A stretch of 64,000 nt of DNA from Ruegeria arenilitoris (GTDB lineage Bacteria > Pseudomonadota > Alphaproteobacteria > Rhodobacterales > Rhodobacteraceae). Location of the stretch: positions 1-64,000 of the forward strand of contig NZ_WQHP01000003.1 of NCBI RefSeq assembly GCF_013035315.1, given 5' to 3'. The position numbers and the translations under genes are program-made. A model generated the notes under the pieces. The model was given only the letters and a program-made list of their open reading frames with translations, made no database searches and was not told the origin of the DNA. Every line of letters starts with the position of its first letter. Within the stretch, counting starts at the first letter, position 1. Below, piece after piece: positions 44,327-55,058 of the stretch.

Positions 44327-45051
44327 TCCGGGCTTTGGCCACTGTTCTGACGATCCTGGCCAGCCCTGCAGCGTCAGAGTGTCGGCAAGCGCTGGCGTTG
44401 GGACTGGACGTCTCGGCCTCGGTCGACAGCCATGAGTACCGTCTGCAGTCAGATGGTCTGGCCAGAGCTTTGCAACGCCCCGAAGTGGTTCAACTGATGC
44501 TGTCTGATATCGGTGCGCCCGTTCGGCTTGCGATCTTTGAGTGGAGCGAAACGCACTACCAACGGATACTGCTGGGCTGGACTGAAATCCGAACTGCACA
44601 AGATCTTGCGGATGTCACGACCCTGTTGAATTCGGTCACCCGAGGCACCGCCCCCCGGGGAACCGCCGTCGGGTCCGCGATGCAGTTCGGTGCCGATCTT
44701 CTGTCGCAACAAAAAGACTGTTGGAAACGGACGCTGGACCTGTCTGGCGACGGCAAACACAACCTTGGACCCCATCCGAGCGGCGTGAAACAGCAGCTGG
44801 AAAACAGTGGTATCACGATCAACGGGTTGGTGATCGGTGCCGATGATCCCAGCCACGGTGACAAGCGCTATGTCCAGATTGGCGAACTGTCCGCTTACTA
44901 CAACACGTGGGTCATTCTAGGTCCCGGTGCTTTTGTCGAAGTTGCCTTGGGCTTTGAAGCCTACGAAGACGCAATGACCCGAAAACTGATCCGCGAGTTG
45001 CAAGGCCTGACAGTCTCCGACGCCTCAGAGGCCCTGCGCATTGATCAGTAG
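44323..45051 (+). CDS. DUF1194 protein with von Willebrand A fold (second of pair)
   Basis: A 242-residue paralogue of the preceding gene. It has a signal peptide (about 1-18), the MIDAS start DVSAS (Asp29, Ser31, Ser33) and DLSGDGKHN near residue 145. The C-terminus (FVEVALGFEAYEDAMTRKLIREL) parallels FLEIAQGFEDFERAMRRKLEREL in the first copy, so the pair arose by tandem duplication and has diverged widely. Its 3' end overlaps the converging MarR gene by 7 bases. Confidence 0.8.
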   Translation: MIRALATVLTILASPAASECRQALALGLDVSASVDSHEYRLQSDGLARALQRPEVVQLMLSDIGAPVRLAIFEWSETHYQRILLGWTEIRTAQDLADVTTLLNSVTRGTAPRGTAVGSAMQFGADLLSQQKDCWKRTLDLSGDGKHNLGPHPSGVKQQLENSGITINGLVIGADDPSHGDKRYVQIGELSAYYNTWVILGPGAFVEVALGFEAYEDAMTRKLIRELQGLTVSDASEALRIDQ

Positions 45052-45542
45052 ATATAGCGTATTTGATCCGTCCAGTACCGCTCGACCCGCCGCAGCGAGG
45101 TGGTGATGTCGTCGATACCTTCCAGGCCCAACACACCGCGCGTTTGCAGCCCTTCGGCATGGCGCGAGAACAGTTCGGATACGATGTCACGAATTTCGCG
45201 CCCTCGGGGTGTCAGGCGCACACGCACCGACCGCCGGTCGATCTCACACCGCTGATGGTGCATACAGCCCATTTCGACAAACTTCTTTAGGTTGTAACTA
45301 ACGTTACTGCCCTGATAATACCCGCGGCTTTTCAACTCGCCGGCGGTCACTTCGTGATCACCGATATTGAACAGCAACAAGGCCTGAACGGCGTTTATTT
45401 CCAAAACACCCACCCGCTCGAACTCATCCTTTATCACGTCCAAAAGCAGACGGTGCAGCCGTTCCACCAGGGCAAGCGCCTCAAGGTAGCTGGTCATGAA
45501 CCCCTTGGTTCCCGGCGCGGAGACCTGCATTTCCATACTCAT
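45045..45542 (-). CDS. MarR-type winged-helix regulator (LdtR-like)
   Basis: A 165-residue regulator with a central winged helix (about residues 60-125: TAGELKSRGYYQGSNVSYNLKKFVEMGC, then RRSVRVRLTPRGREI) and helical ends for dimerisation. It resembles the alphaproteobacterial group that includes LdtR, a regulator of L,D-transpeptidase genes in Liberibacter. No such target gene is adjacent. A second ATG at 45533 is an alternative start. Confidence 0.8.
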   Translation of the reverse strand: MSMEMQVSAPGTKGFMTSYLEALALVERLHRLLLDVIKDEFERVGVLEINAVQALLLFNIGDHEVTAGELKSRGYYQGSNVSYNLKKFVEMGCMHHQRCEIDRRSVRVRLTPRGREIRDIVSELFSRHAEGLQTRGVLGLEGIDDITTSLRRVERYWTDQIRYIY

Positions 45543-45620
45543 CCGACCCTCCGATTCAGTCGCGCTGTTTCAGGCAGAATGAATCGAAATCCCGAAAAAT
45601 CGGTTAAGCCGGACTTTCTG

Positions 45621-45878
45621 TTATTTTTGAAAGGTTTGTGCGATGTCAGAAATCAGGTCGGTATAGGTATCGGGCGGTGGAACCTGTCCCGTGACCCACT
45701 GATACAGGTCCTGATCGTTTTCGTGCAGCAACGCGTCATACACATCCAAACCCGAGGCATCCATCGCCGTCAGGTTCTGATCCGCATAGGCCGACAGGAT
45801 CAAATCCATCTCTTTGATCCCACGCCGCATCGAGCGCATTTTCAGACGTTTGATACGAATGTCCCGAGGTTCGCTCAC
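45621..45878 (-). CDS. sdhE: Succinate dehydrogenase FAD-assembly factor SdhE
   Basis: An 85-residue protein with the RGxxE motif (MRRGIKEMDLIL) of the SdhE/SDH5 family, which promotes covalent FAD attachment to the SdhA flavoprotein. The length is typical. The start is GTG at 45878, overlapping the stop of the upstream XRE-type gene (GTGA). Confidence 0.9.
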   Translation of the reverse strand: MSEPRDIRIKRLKMRSMRRGIKEMDLILSAYADQNLTAMDASGLDVYDALLHENDQDLYQWVTGQVPPPDTYTDLISDIAQTFQK

Positions 45879-46267
45879 CGGCCCTGCTCCAACATAAGAC
45901 GCAAACGTTTTTCCAGCTTGGCCGCCCGTTCGGCGCTGGCGCGCATTTCACCACGGATTGCGCGCAACTCGGCCACGACTTCTGCCAATTCGGGCGCGCC
46001 CTCTGCCGCCTCGTCCGGGGCATCCATGCCCTCGCCTTCGCCTGTCAGCAGCCACATGATCGATACGTTGACCATACCCGCCATCATCGACAAACGGTTT
46101 GCACGCGGCTCGGACAGATCGTTTTCCCAGGCCGCGATGGTGGTCTTTTTGACGCCCAACCGACGCGCCATCTGGGCCTGCGTCATCCCTGCCGCTTCGC
46201 GTGCGCCGGCAAGCCTGTCCCCGAATGTCGCTGCGTCCGGCCCGTACCAGTCGTTGTCGTCGTTCAT
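45875..46267 (-). CDS. XRE-family helix-turn-helix protein with C-terminal coiled coil
   Basis: A 130-residue regulator with an HTH_3 domain (about residues 15-72: AREAAGMTQAQMARRLGVKKTTIAAWENDLSEP) and a C-terminal helical segment (about 90-128) likely to form a coiled coil. It is coupled to sdhE and divergent from the aminotransferase gene. Targets are unknown. Confidence 0.85.
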   Translation of the reverse strand: MNDDNDWYGPDAATFGDRLAGAREAAGMTQAQMARRLGVKKTTIAAWENDLSEPRANRLSMMAGMVNVSIMWLLTGEGEGMDAPDEAAEGAPELAEVVAELRAIRGEMRASAERAAKLEKRLRLMLEQGR

Positions 46268-46337
46268 CGGGGTCTCCAGCTCTTACATTCATACTGCTTG
46301 ATCGTCATTCGGGCGCACCCTATGACAGTCAAGCTGA

Positions 46338-47561
<1,224 letters not shown>

Positions 47562-47573
47562 TCGGAGGCGCCT

Positions 47574-47975
47574 ATGACAGCGGACCTGCCCGAGTACTAT
47601 TTTCGCGTCCGTGAAAACGGTGCGGCGGTTTTCAAGATCGACACTGAAAACCGCCAGCGCCGGATTGAGATGGACCAGATCGCGGTCATCAACATCCGCA
47701 ATGGCGAGGTGAAGCCTCAGGGGCAGCGGACCTTGTCCGACGCCGACAATGCCGAGATCGCCCGCTGGATGGAGGCGCGCAAGGCACTGCTAGCCCAGCG
47801 CGACATCGATGACATTCACCGTGCGGTCGACTACCTGAACCTGACTACGCAATGGGCGCAGTCCAAAGCGACAGATGAACAGCTAGAGGATGTGACGGAC
47901 AGGCTGCTGATGGCCATGCACGATCTGCGCACCGTTCTGGTGCGCAAAAAGGCCGATCGGTTTAGCAAAGGCTGA
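47574..47975 (+). CDS. Conserved hypothetical protein downstream of aspC
   Basis: A 133-residue soluble protein beginning MTADLPEYYFRVRENGAAVF, with an N-terminal mixed beta segment and a helical C-terminal half (about residues 60-125). No signal peptide, membrane segment or known domain is seen. It is probably cotranscribed with the aminotransferase gene. Confidence 0.7.
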   Translation: MTADLPEYYFRVRENGAAVFKIDTENRQRRIEMDQIAVINIRNGEVKPQGQRTLSDADNAEIARWMEARKALLAQRDIDDIHRAVDYLNLTTQWAQSKATDEQLEDVTDRLLMAMHDLRTVLVRKKADRFSKG

Positions 47976-49352
47976 CTACTCGGCGGGCACTCCAACCGCA
48001 CGCACCGAGCGCATCCAGAAACGGGCCATCAGAAGAACCGCTGCACAGGCAAGGCCCAGCACCAGGCCAAGCCAAACGCCGACGCCGTTCATTCCGCGCA
48101 CAAAGCCGAAATAGTAAGAGGACGTGATCCCCACGCCCCAATAGCTGAGCGCGGCCATGACCATCGGGATCTTGGCATCCTGCAGACCGCGCAACAAACC
48201 AAGGGCAATCACCTGCGCTCCGTCCACCAATTGGAACAGTGCGGCCATCGCCAAAAGGCCAGTACCGATCGCCAGAATCTCTGATCGCTGCGGATCATCG
48301 GGCTCCATGAACAGAGAGATCAAAGGCTCGGCACAGGTCAGAAACAGGATCACGGTAAGGACCGAGACCACCAAGGACATTCCGGTCACCGCAATCGCTC
48401 CACGCTCAAGATGCGGGCGGTCCTTGCGTCCCAGCGCGTTCCCGGCCCGGATAGTTGCCGCATTGGACAAGCCCAGATGCACCATGAACGTCGCAGAGGC
48501 GAGGTTCAGCGCGATCCCATGCGCCGCCAGCGGTACCTGACCCAACCAGCCCATCATGATGGCCGACATGGCGAACAGGCTGACCTCGGACAAGGTTGTC
48601 AGGCCAATCGGCACACCCAGGCGCAGGACGCTGAGGAACATCTCCCAATCGGGTCGCCAGAAGCGTTGGAACAGGCCATGTTCAGGCAGCACGCGCACCG
48701 CGTAGATCACCACGCAGATCAGGGACACCAACTGCGTGACGACAGATGCGATGGCCGCACCCATCACGCCCAGCTCAGGTGCCCCCCAATTGCCGAAGAT
48801 CAGCGCATAGTTCGTCAGCGCATTCACCACCGCCGCCAGCACAGTGATCCAAAGCACGATCTGGGTACACTCCAACGCGGCCAGATAGGATTTCAGCACC
48901 ATCACGAACAGGGCTGGGAACAGCCCCCACCCCGCGACGCGCAGGTACTCTGCAGCGGTCGCAGCCACCTGCGGATCCTGTTTGAGCAAAAGGAAAATGG
49001 GATAGGACCACCACAGCATGGGCATCATCACTGCGGTATAGATCAGCGACAACCACAGCCCCATACGGGTGGATCGGCGAATGCTGGTTTCATCCTCTTC
49101 CGCTGCTGCGGTCGCCACCATGGGCATCACCGCCCAGCCGAAGCCCGCACCAAACAGGAACAGAACAAAGAAATAGCTGCTGGCCAGCGTCACGGCGGCC
49201 AGCGCCTCGACCCCATACCAGCCCAGCATAACTGTATCCGTCAGCCCAATCGCAAATTGGGCCAGATGCCCGCCGACCAGCGGCAAGCCCAGCACGGCAA
49301 TGGCCTTGAAGTGGCCGCCATATGTCATCACCTTGTTCATCGCATCAGCCAT
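47976..49352 (-). CDS. MATE-family multidrug efflux protein (NorM-like)
   Basis: A 458-residue inner-membrane antiporter with 12 predicted helices in two homologous halves. It exports cationic compounds in exchange for sodium ions or protons. Early helix 1 reads IAVLGLPLVGGHLAQFAIGLTDTVMLGWYG, typical of MATE proteins. The ATG at 49352 is chosen over a TTG at 49376. Its 3' end abuts the converging hypothetical gene. Confidence 0.9.
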   Translation of the reverse strand: MADAMNKVMTYGGHFKAIAVLGLPLVGGHLAQFAIGLTDTVMLGWYGVEALAAVTLASSYFFVLFLFGAGFGWAVMPMVATAAAEEDETSIRRSTRMGLWLSLIYTAVMMPMLWWSYPIFLLLKQDPQVAATAAEYLRVAGWGLFPALFVMVLKSYLAALECTQIVLWITVLAAVVNALTNYALIFGNWGAPELGVMGAAIASVVTQLVSLICVVIYAVRVLPEHGLFQRFWRPDWEMFLSVLRLGVPIGLTTLSEVSLFAMSAIMMGWLGQVPLAAHGIALNLASATFMVHLGLSNAATIRAGNALGRKDRPHLERGAIAVTGMSLVVSVLTVILFLTCAEPLISLFMEPDDPQRSEILAIGTGLLAMAALFQLVDGAQVIALGLLRGLQDAKIPMVMAALSYWGVGITSSYYFGFVRGMNGVGVWLGLVLGLACAAVLLMARFWMRSVRAVGVPAE

Positions 49353-49455
49353 ATGCCCGGCCCGAAGCCGGGACAAGAGGGGATCGATGAAATTTCAAAT
49401 AGAGACTCGGCAGTCCAGTTCCGAAACCCTTACTGGGATGTAGCGGGCCTTTGCA

Positions 49456-50379
49456 TCAGGGCGTTTCTGGATGCAGTGAATTCCCCAGGATATGTTCCGA
49501 GCGATGGATCACATGATGCGCCTGCCCGACGATCAGCGGGTCCGGGGCACCGACGACTTCGTGATTCTTGTCCGGATAGTCCAGCGTCGACAGGAAATGG
49601 CGCATCGTGTTCAGACGGGCGCGCTTCTTGTCGTTCGACTTGATAATGGTCCACGGGGCGTCAGCGGTGTCGGTATAGAAGAACATCGCCTCTTTCGCCT
49701 CGGTGTAGTCTTCCCACTTGTCCAGGCTGGCTTTGTCGATCGGTGACAGCTTCCACTGTTTCAGCGGATCGGTTTCGCGGCTTTTGAAACGGCGTTGCTG
49801 TTCAGGTTGCGTAACCGAGAACCAGTACTTGTAAAGCTGGATACCCGAGCGCACCAACATCCGCTCCAATTCGGGCGTCTGACGCATGAACTCGAGGTAT
49901 TCGTTGGGCGAGCAGAAGCCCATCACGCGTTCAACACCGGCGCGGTTGTACCAAGACCGGTCGTAGAAGACCATTTCTCCGACGGTGGGCAGTTCCTGAA
50001 TGTAGCGCTGGTAATACCACTGGCCCTTCTCTTCCCACGTTGGCTTGTTCAACGCGACGACGCGCGCCTGCCTTGGGTTGAGGTGTTCCATGAACCGTTT
50101 GATCGTGCCGCCCTTACCTGCGGCGTCGCGGCCTTCGAACAACAGGACAAACCGCTGGCCGGTTTCTTGCGCCCATAGCTGCACCTTGAGCAATTCCGCC
50201 TGCAGTTGCGCCTTTTCCGTCTCATAGGTTCTGCGCGCCATCTTGCGACCATAAGGATACTTGCCGCTTTCAAAGGCCTGACGGATTCGTTCCGGGCTGG
50301 GCTCGGCTGGCTTGGCCTCAGCCATCGACGCAAGGGTTGCCGGGGCCTGGGTCTTGTCAATCTGCACCACTGTTTCCAT
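49456..50379 (-). CDS. ppk2: Polyphosphate kinase 2
   Basis: A 307-residue class I PPK2 that transfers phosphate between polyphosphate and nucleoside diphosphates. Walker A-like GRDAAGKGG lies at residues 83-91; Walker B-like MVFYDRSWYNRAGVERVMGF and the lid motif WKLSPIDKASLDKWEDYTEAKE are also seen. There is no ppk1 in the window. It is monocistronic, with the divergent hydrolase gene 126 bases upstream. Confidence 0.92.
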   Translation of the reverse strand: METVVQIDKTQAPATLASMAEAKPAEPSPERIRQAFESGKYPYGRKMARRTYETEKAQLQAELLKVQLWAQETGQRFVLLFEGRDAAGKGGTIKRFMEHLNPRQARVVALNKPTWEEKGQWYYQRYIQELPTVGEMVFYDRSWYNRAGVERVMGFCSPNEYLEFMRQTPELERMLVRSGIQLYKYWFSVTQPEQQRRFKSRETDPLKQWKLSPIDKASLDKWEDYTEAKEAMFFYTDTADAPWTIIKSNDKKRARLNTMRHFLSTLDYPDKNHEVVGAPDPLIVGQAHHVIHRSEHILGNSLHPETP

Positions 50380-50505
50380 TCAGGTTCTCCTTGTTTCACG
50401 GTCCGGGAAAACGGCTAGCACAATGGCGGAAAACACGCTTTGATTGGTGTCAAACTGCTGCATCTTTCAAACGCATTTTTGTGGGATCAAAACAGGACTT
50501 AGAGC

Positions 50506-51381
50506 ATGGAAAGCAACTTCACTGATCTCAACGGCCAAAGGTTTCTTCTGCGCTGTTGGGGTGACGCCGACCTGCCGCCCCTTTTGATGCTGCACGGGTT
50601 CCCGGAATACGGCGGTGCGTGGCGCGATCTGGCACCGTATCTGAGTTCGACCTTCCATTGCATCGCCCCCGATCAACGTGGGTATGGACAAAGCTGGGCT
50701 CCGCAAGGCGTCGGGAACTATGCCCTGTCTCAACTGGTTGCCGATATGGCCGCGTTGATCGACGGGCTGGGCCGTCGCGTCACCGTGCTGGGTCATGACT
50801 GGGGGGCTTCGGTCGCCTATGGGTTGGCCATGTTTCGCCCGGAACTGGTCAGCCGATTGATCATCGCAAATGGTGTGCACCCTGCACCCTTCCAACGCGC
50901 GATGGCCGCCGGGGGTGCGCAATCCGAGGCGTCGCAATACATCAACGCCCTGCGCGCACCCGACTCAGCCGCGCATTTGGCGGCGGATGACTTTGCCAAG
51001 CTTGAGAAGTTCTTTCGATTTGGCATGGGCACCGATTGGCTGTCGGACGCACAAATGCAGAACTACCGCGCAGAATGGGCGCGGCCCGGGCGGCTTGAGG
51101 CGATGCTGAACTGGTATCGCGCGTCACCGTTGGTGGTCGCCAAGCCCGGCGTCCCCCGGACCGATGTGCCGCAACTTCCGAAAGATCGGCTGATGGTGCG
51201 TTGTCCGCACTTGCTACTATGGGGGCGCGAAGACAAGGCCCTGCTGCCAGAGTCGACCGAAGGGTTGGAAGAGTTCGCGCCAGACCTGACACGCGTCGAC
51301 ATCCCGAATGCAGATCACTGGCTGCACCACCAACAGCCACAAGCGGTGGCGCAGGCGATCACGGACTGGATGGCGCGTTAA
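50506..51381 (+). CDS. Alpha/beta hydrolase, epoxide hydrolase/haloalkane dehalogenase-like
   Basis: A 291-residue hydrolase. The HGFPE oxyanion motif (LLMLHGFPEYGGAWRDL, about residue 27) and an Asp nucleophile in LGHDWGASVAYGLA (about 105) are characteristic of epoxide hydrolases and dehalogenases. The C-terminal His lies in NADHWLHHQQP. The tyrosine pair of the lid cannot be fixed by eye, so substrate assignment is open. Confidence 0.8.
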   Translation: MESNFTDLNGQRFLLRCWGDADLPPLLMLHGFPEYGGAWRDLAPYLSSTFHCIAPDQRGYGQSWAPQGVGNYALSQLVADMAALIDGLGRRVTVLGHDWGASVAYGLAMFRPELVSRLIIANGVHPAPFQRAMAAGGAQSEASQYINALRAPDSAAHLAADDFAKLEKFFRFGMGTDWLSDAQMQNYRAEWARPGRLEAMLNWYRASPLVVAKPGVPRTDVPQLPKDRLMVRCPHLLLWGREDKALLPESTEGLEEFAPDLTRVDIPNADHWLHHQQPQAVAQAITDWMAR

Positions 51382-51383
51382 AT

Positions 51384-51992
51384 TTAGCGATGCCCCCAGT
51401 CCGCGGGGTCATCCGAATTGTTCGGCGACAACCCCAGAATATCCCCGTCGGTCGAGCACCCCAGTCCAAGTACCGTCCGGTTTGCATAGGCGAAATAGGC
51501 GCAGACCTGATTGATTTCGAGGATCTCTCCGTCGTCCCAACCCACCGCGCGCAACGCCGCGATGTCGTGCTCAGTCATCTCGGCCGGGGCTTCGGTCAGT
51601 TTGCGCGCATAGTACATGGCAGCGATTTGAGCAGCATCCAGCGGCGCGGTCTCGGGCGTGCCCGCCTCAACGGCCGCGCGGATTGCCTGACTGCGTTCCG
51701 GGTCTTCCAAAAGGCGCTGCAGGCCGCTGTAGTGATGTTCGACGCAATACGCGCACTTGTTCAACGCGCTGACCCACACACCCAGCACTTCAAGAAACCA
51801 CTTCGGGATCGTGTTGGCCGAATGGTGCAGAACGTTCTTGTACAGCGCCATATGACCTTCCATCGAATGTGGGCGCAGCGAGTGCACCATCATGATGTTG
51901 TCGACATTATTGCCCGGCCCGGTGACCCGGTCGTACAGCTTTCGCAGCTTGCCCGAGGCCTGTTCGAACGGCACCGTCTTAATCCAGCTCAT
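51384..51992 (-). CDS. Peroxidase-related protein, carboxymuconolactone decarboxylase/AhpD fold
   Basis: A 202-residue all-helical protein with the AhpD-type redox motif CAYCVEHH (about residue 82), characteristic of the uncharacterised peroxidase-related subgroup. The ATG at 51992 follows GGAGGGAAC; the frame extending to 52115 is not conserved-looking. It may reduce peroxides with a thiol donor. Confidence 0.83.
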   Translation of the reverse strand: MSWIKTVPFEQASGKLRKLYDRVTGPGNNVDNIMMVHSLRPHSMEGHMALYKNVLHHSANTIPKWFLEVLGVWVSALNKCAYCVEHHYSGLQRLLEDPERSQAIRAAVEAGTPETAPLDAAQIAAMYYARKLTEAPAEMTEHDIAALRAVGWDDGEILEINQVCAYFAYANRTVLGLGCSTDGDILGLSPNNSDDPADWGHR

Positions 51993-52138
51993 GTTCCCTC
52001 CTGCCCTATTCGTGATGAGTCTAAGCACCTTAATCCGGCCGTTCGTAATGCGCGAGCCGACAGTGACTGCCACACTTGCGGCCCAGACACACAGGTGCCA
52101 AGCTTCGCCTGACACCCCAAATACAGTGCAGGATGCCC

Positions 52139-52978
52139 ATGACCGATCAGACCGCCCGAATAGCCCTTATCTCGGCCTTCGAGCCCGAGATCGAAATCCT
52201 GCGCGGCAGAATTCAGGATGCCCAAACAGTAAGACAGGCAAAGACCGACTTTGTGCTTGGAAACTTGGCCGGGCACCCGGTCGTCGTGTTTTCCTCGGGC
52301 GTGTCGATGGTAAATGCAGCGATGACAACTCAGCTTGCGGTGGACCACTTCAACATCAAAGGTATCGTCGTTTCCGGAGTCGCGGGCGGCGCGGATCCGG
52401 AGCTATCCATCGGTGATATCGCCGTTCCAGTTCAGTGGGGCCAGTACATGGAGATGGCCTTCGCCCGCGAAACCGACAGCGGTTACGAGTTGCCACCATT
52501 CCTATCCTCTGACTTCGCAAGTTTCGGCATGATGCACACCATTAACCTGGGCGTGTTCGAAGAACTCGCCGGACATGGCACCAGCCGTTTCTGGTTTCCG
52601 GCGGACGCGGCTTTTCTCGCTGCGGCCAAAGCTGCGGCCAGTAAGCTGACGCTGTCCACCGTAGCACCAGATGGCCAGCACCTGGCCCATGCGCCGCAAA
52701 TCTATGTCGGTGGGGGCGGCGTTTCGGGTACTGCCTTTGTCGACAACGCCAAGTTTCGGGAATGGGCGCATACGACCTTCAATGCTCGGGTAATGGACAT
52801 GGAAACGGCTGCAATCGCTCAGGTTGCCGATGTGCACGACATTCCCTTCCTGGCATTCCGTGCGCTTTCTGACCTGGCTGGCGCAGAGTCTGGGTCAAAC
52901 CAGTTTGAAATCTTCATATCCCTGGCAGGTGGCAATCTGGCGGACATGGTCGAAGCCTTCCTGAAAGAGCTTGATTGA
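52139..52978 (+). CDS. 5'-methylthioadenosine/S-adenosylhomocysteine nucleosidase-like protein
   Basis: A 279-residue member of the nucleoside phosphorylase superfamily. It has ARIALISAFEPEIEIL at the N-terminus, VVSGVAGGADPELSIGDIAVP (about 82), the MDMETAAIAQVA ribose-site Glu (about 222) and RALSDLAG (about 243). MTAN enzymes cleave MTA and SAH to adenine. This protein is longer than the usual 230 residues because of an insert around residues 115-190, so the substrate may differ. An ATG at 52133 is also possible. Confidence 0.8.
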   Translation: MTDQTARIALISAFEPEIEILRGRIQDAQTVRQAKTDFVLGNLAGHPVVVFSSGVSMVNAAMTTQLAVDHFNIKGIVVSGVAGGADPELSIGDIAVPVQWGQYMEMAFARETDSGYELPPFLSSDFASFGMMHTINLGVFEELAGHGTSRFWFPADAAFLAAAKAAASKLTLSTVAPDGQHLAHAPQIYVGGGGVSGTAFVDNAKFREWAHTTFNARVMDMETAAIAQVADVHDIPFLAFRALSDLAGAESGSNQFEIFISLAGGNLADMVEAFLKELD

Positions 52979-53089
52979 GCGGCCAAAATTCCCTGACCCC
53001 CCATTTACCCACAACACCTCGCGCCCCTCTTTCCCCCGGACACATCACCTGCCATAATGGGACCAAACCGAAAAACAAGAGCAGCACCC

Positions 53090-55048
53090 ATGCCCGATGA
53101 TCTGTTGACGCCAGAAGCGACCGCAACTTATGACGCCTCGTCCATCGAGGTGCTTGAAGGTCTGGAACCGGTTCGCAAACGACCGGGCATGTACATTGGC
53201 GGCACCGATGAACGCGCGCTGCACCATATGGTGGCCGAAATCCTCGACAACTCGATGGACGAAGCGGTCGCCGGCCATGCCAACCGGATCGAGGTTGAAC
53301 TGCACGCCGACTATGCCCTGACGGTGCGCGACAACGGGCGCGGTATTCCGATCGACCCGCATCCCAAATTCCCCGACAAATCCGCGCTTGAGGTCATCCT
53401 GTGTACCCTGCATGCGGGCGGTAAATTCTCGGGCAAAGCCTACCAGACTTCGGGCGGTCTGCACGGCGTGGGCGCGTCGGTGGTCAATGCCCTGTCGGAT
53501 TCGATGGTCGTGCAGGTGGCACGCGACAAGCAGCTGTTCGAACAACGCTTCTCGCGCGGCATCCCGCTGGGTCCGGTCGAAAAGGTCGGCGCGGCCCCCA
53601 ATCGACGCGGCACCACTGTGACCTTCCACGCAGACGCAGACATCTTCGGCCACCACCGGTTCAAACCGGCGCGGCTGTTTAAATCCATCCGCTCCAAGGC
53701 CTACCTGTTCTCGGGTGTCGAAATCCGCTGGAAATCCGCCATCGACGACGGCGAAACCCCGACTGAGGCGACGTTCCACTTCCCCGGAGGCCTGTCGGAC
53801 TACCTGAAAGAGACGATGAACGGGTCGTCCACCTATGCCGAACAGCCTTTCGCAGGTACGGTGGACTTCAACGAGAAATTCGGAACGCCGGGCAAGGTCG
53901 AATGGGCGATCAACTGGACGCCCTCACGCGACGGGTTCATACAGTCCTACTGTAACACCGTCCCAACGCCCGAAGGCGGCACTCACGTAGCGGGTTTCTG
54001 GGCCGCGATCCTCAAGGGGATCAAAGCCTATGGTGAGCTGATCAACAACAAGAAAGCCGCGCAGATCACTCGTGATGATCTGATCACCGGCGGCTGCGCA
54101 CTGGTGTCGTGCTTTATCCGCGAGCCCGAATTCGTCGGCCAGACCAAAGACCGTCTGGCCACGGTCGAGGCGCAGCGGCTGGTGGAAAATTCGGTCCGCG
54201 ACCATTTCGACAACTGGCTGGCCGCGGACACGAAATCTGCCGGAGCGATTTTGGACTTCCTCATCCTGCGGGCTGAGGAGCGTCTGCGCCGACGGGCCGA
54301 GAAAGAAACACAACGCAAGTCCGCCACTAAGAAACTTCGTCTTCCCGGCAAGCTGGTGGACTGTTCTAGTTCAACACGCGACGGCACGGAATTATTCATC
54401 GTCGAGGGCGATTCTGCGGGCGGTTCGGCCAAAATGGGCCGCGACCGCAAAACACAGGCCCTACTGCCCCTGCGCGGTAAGATACTTAACGTGCTGGGCG
54501 CGGCCAGTTCGAAACTGGGCACCAATGCCGAGATCAACGACCTGACCCAAGCGCTGGGTGTGGGCCTTGGCACCAAGTTCAACGTCGACGACCTGCGCTA
54601 TGACAAGATCATCATCATGACCGACGCGGATGTGGACGGGGCGCATATCGCATCATTGCTGATGACGTTCTTCTTTACCCAGATGCGCCCGATGATCGAC
54701 GCGGGCCACCTGTACCTCGCCTGCCCGCCTCTGTATCGCCTGACCCAGGGCGCCAAACGCGTCTATTGTCTGGACGAGGCCGAGCGCGACGAATGGCTTG
54801 AGAAAGGCCTGGGCGGCAAGGGCAAGATCGACGTCTCGCGCTTCAAAGGTCTGGGCGAAATGGACGCCAAGGACCTGAAAGAGACCACGATGGACCCCGC
54901 ATCCCGCAAACTGATCCGCGTCACGATCGACGAGGACGAACCCGGCGAGACCGGCGATCTGGTAGAGCGCCTGATGGGTAAAAAACCCGAACTGCGGTTC
55001 CAGTACATTCAGGAGAACGCGCGGTTTGTAGAAGAACTGGATGTTTAA
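53090..55048 (+). CDS. parE: DNA topoisomerase IV subunit B
   Basis: A 652-residue type IIA topoisomerase subunit that provides ATPase activity for chromosome decatenation with ParC. It has the GHKL ATPase domain (EILDNSMDEAVAGHA, about residue 57; QTSGGLHGVGASVVNAL, about 120), the transducer domain and the TOPRIM region (EGDSAGGSAKMGRDRKTQALLPLRGKILNV, about 437, and MTDADVDGAHIASLL, about 510). The length and the absence of a GyrB insert favour ParE over GyrB. Confidence 0.92.
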   Translation: MPDDLLTPEATATYDASSIEVLEGLEPVRKRPGMYIGGTDERALHHMVAEILDNSMDEAVAGHANRIEVELHADYALTVRDNGRGIPIDPHPKFPDKSALEVILCTLHAGGKFSGKAYQTSGGLHGVGASVVNALSDSMVVQVARDKQLFEQRFSRGIPLGPVEKVGAAPNRRGTTVTFHADADIFGHHRFKPARLFKSIRSKAYLFSGVEIRWKSAIDDGETPTEATFHFPGGLSDYLKETMNGSSTYAEQPFAGTVDFNEKFGTPGKVEWAINWTPSRDGFIQSYCNTVPTPEGGTHVAGFWAAILKGIKAYGELINNKKAAQITRDDLITGGCALVSCFIREPEFVGQTKDRLATVEAQRLVENSVRDHFDNWLAADTKSAGAILDFLILRAEERLRRRAEKETQRKSATKKLRLPGKLVDCSSSTRDGTELFIVEGDSAGGSAKMGRDRKTQALLPLRGKILNVLGAASSKLGTNAEINDLTQALGVGLGTKFNVDDLRYDKIIIMTDADVDGAHIASLLMTFFFTQMRPMIDAGHLYLACPPLYRLTQGAKRVYCLDEAERDEWLEKGLGGKGKIDVSRFKGLGEMDAKDLKETTMDPASRKLIRVTIDEDEPGETGDLVERLMGKKPELRFQYIQENARFVEELDV

Positions 55049-55058
55049 GTAAGTTTCA

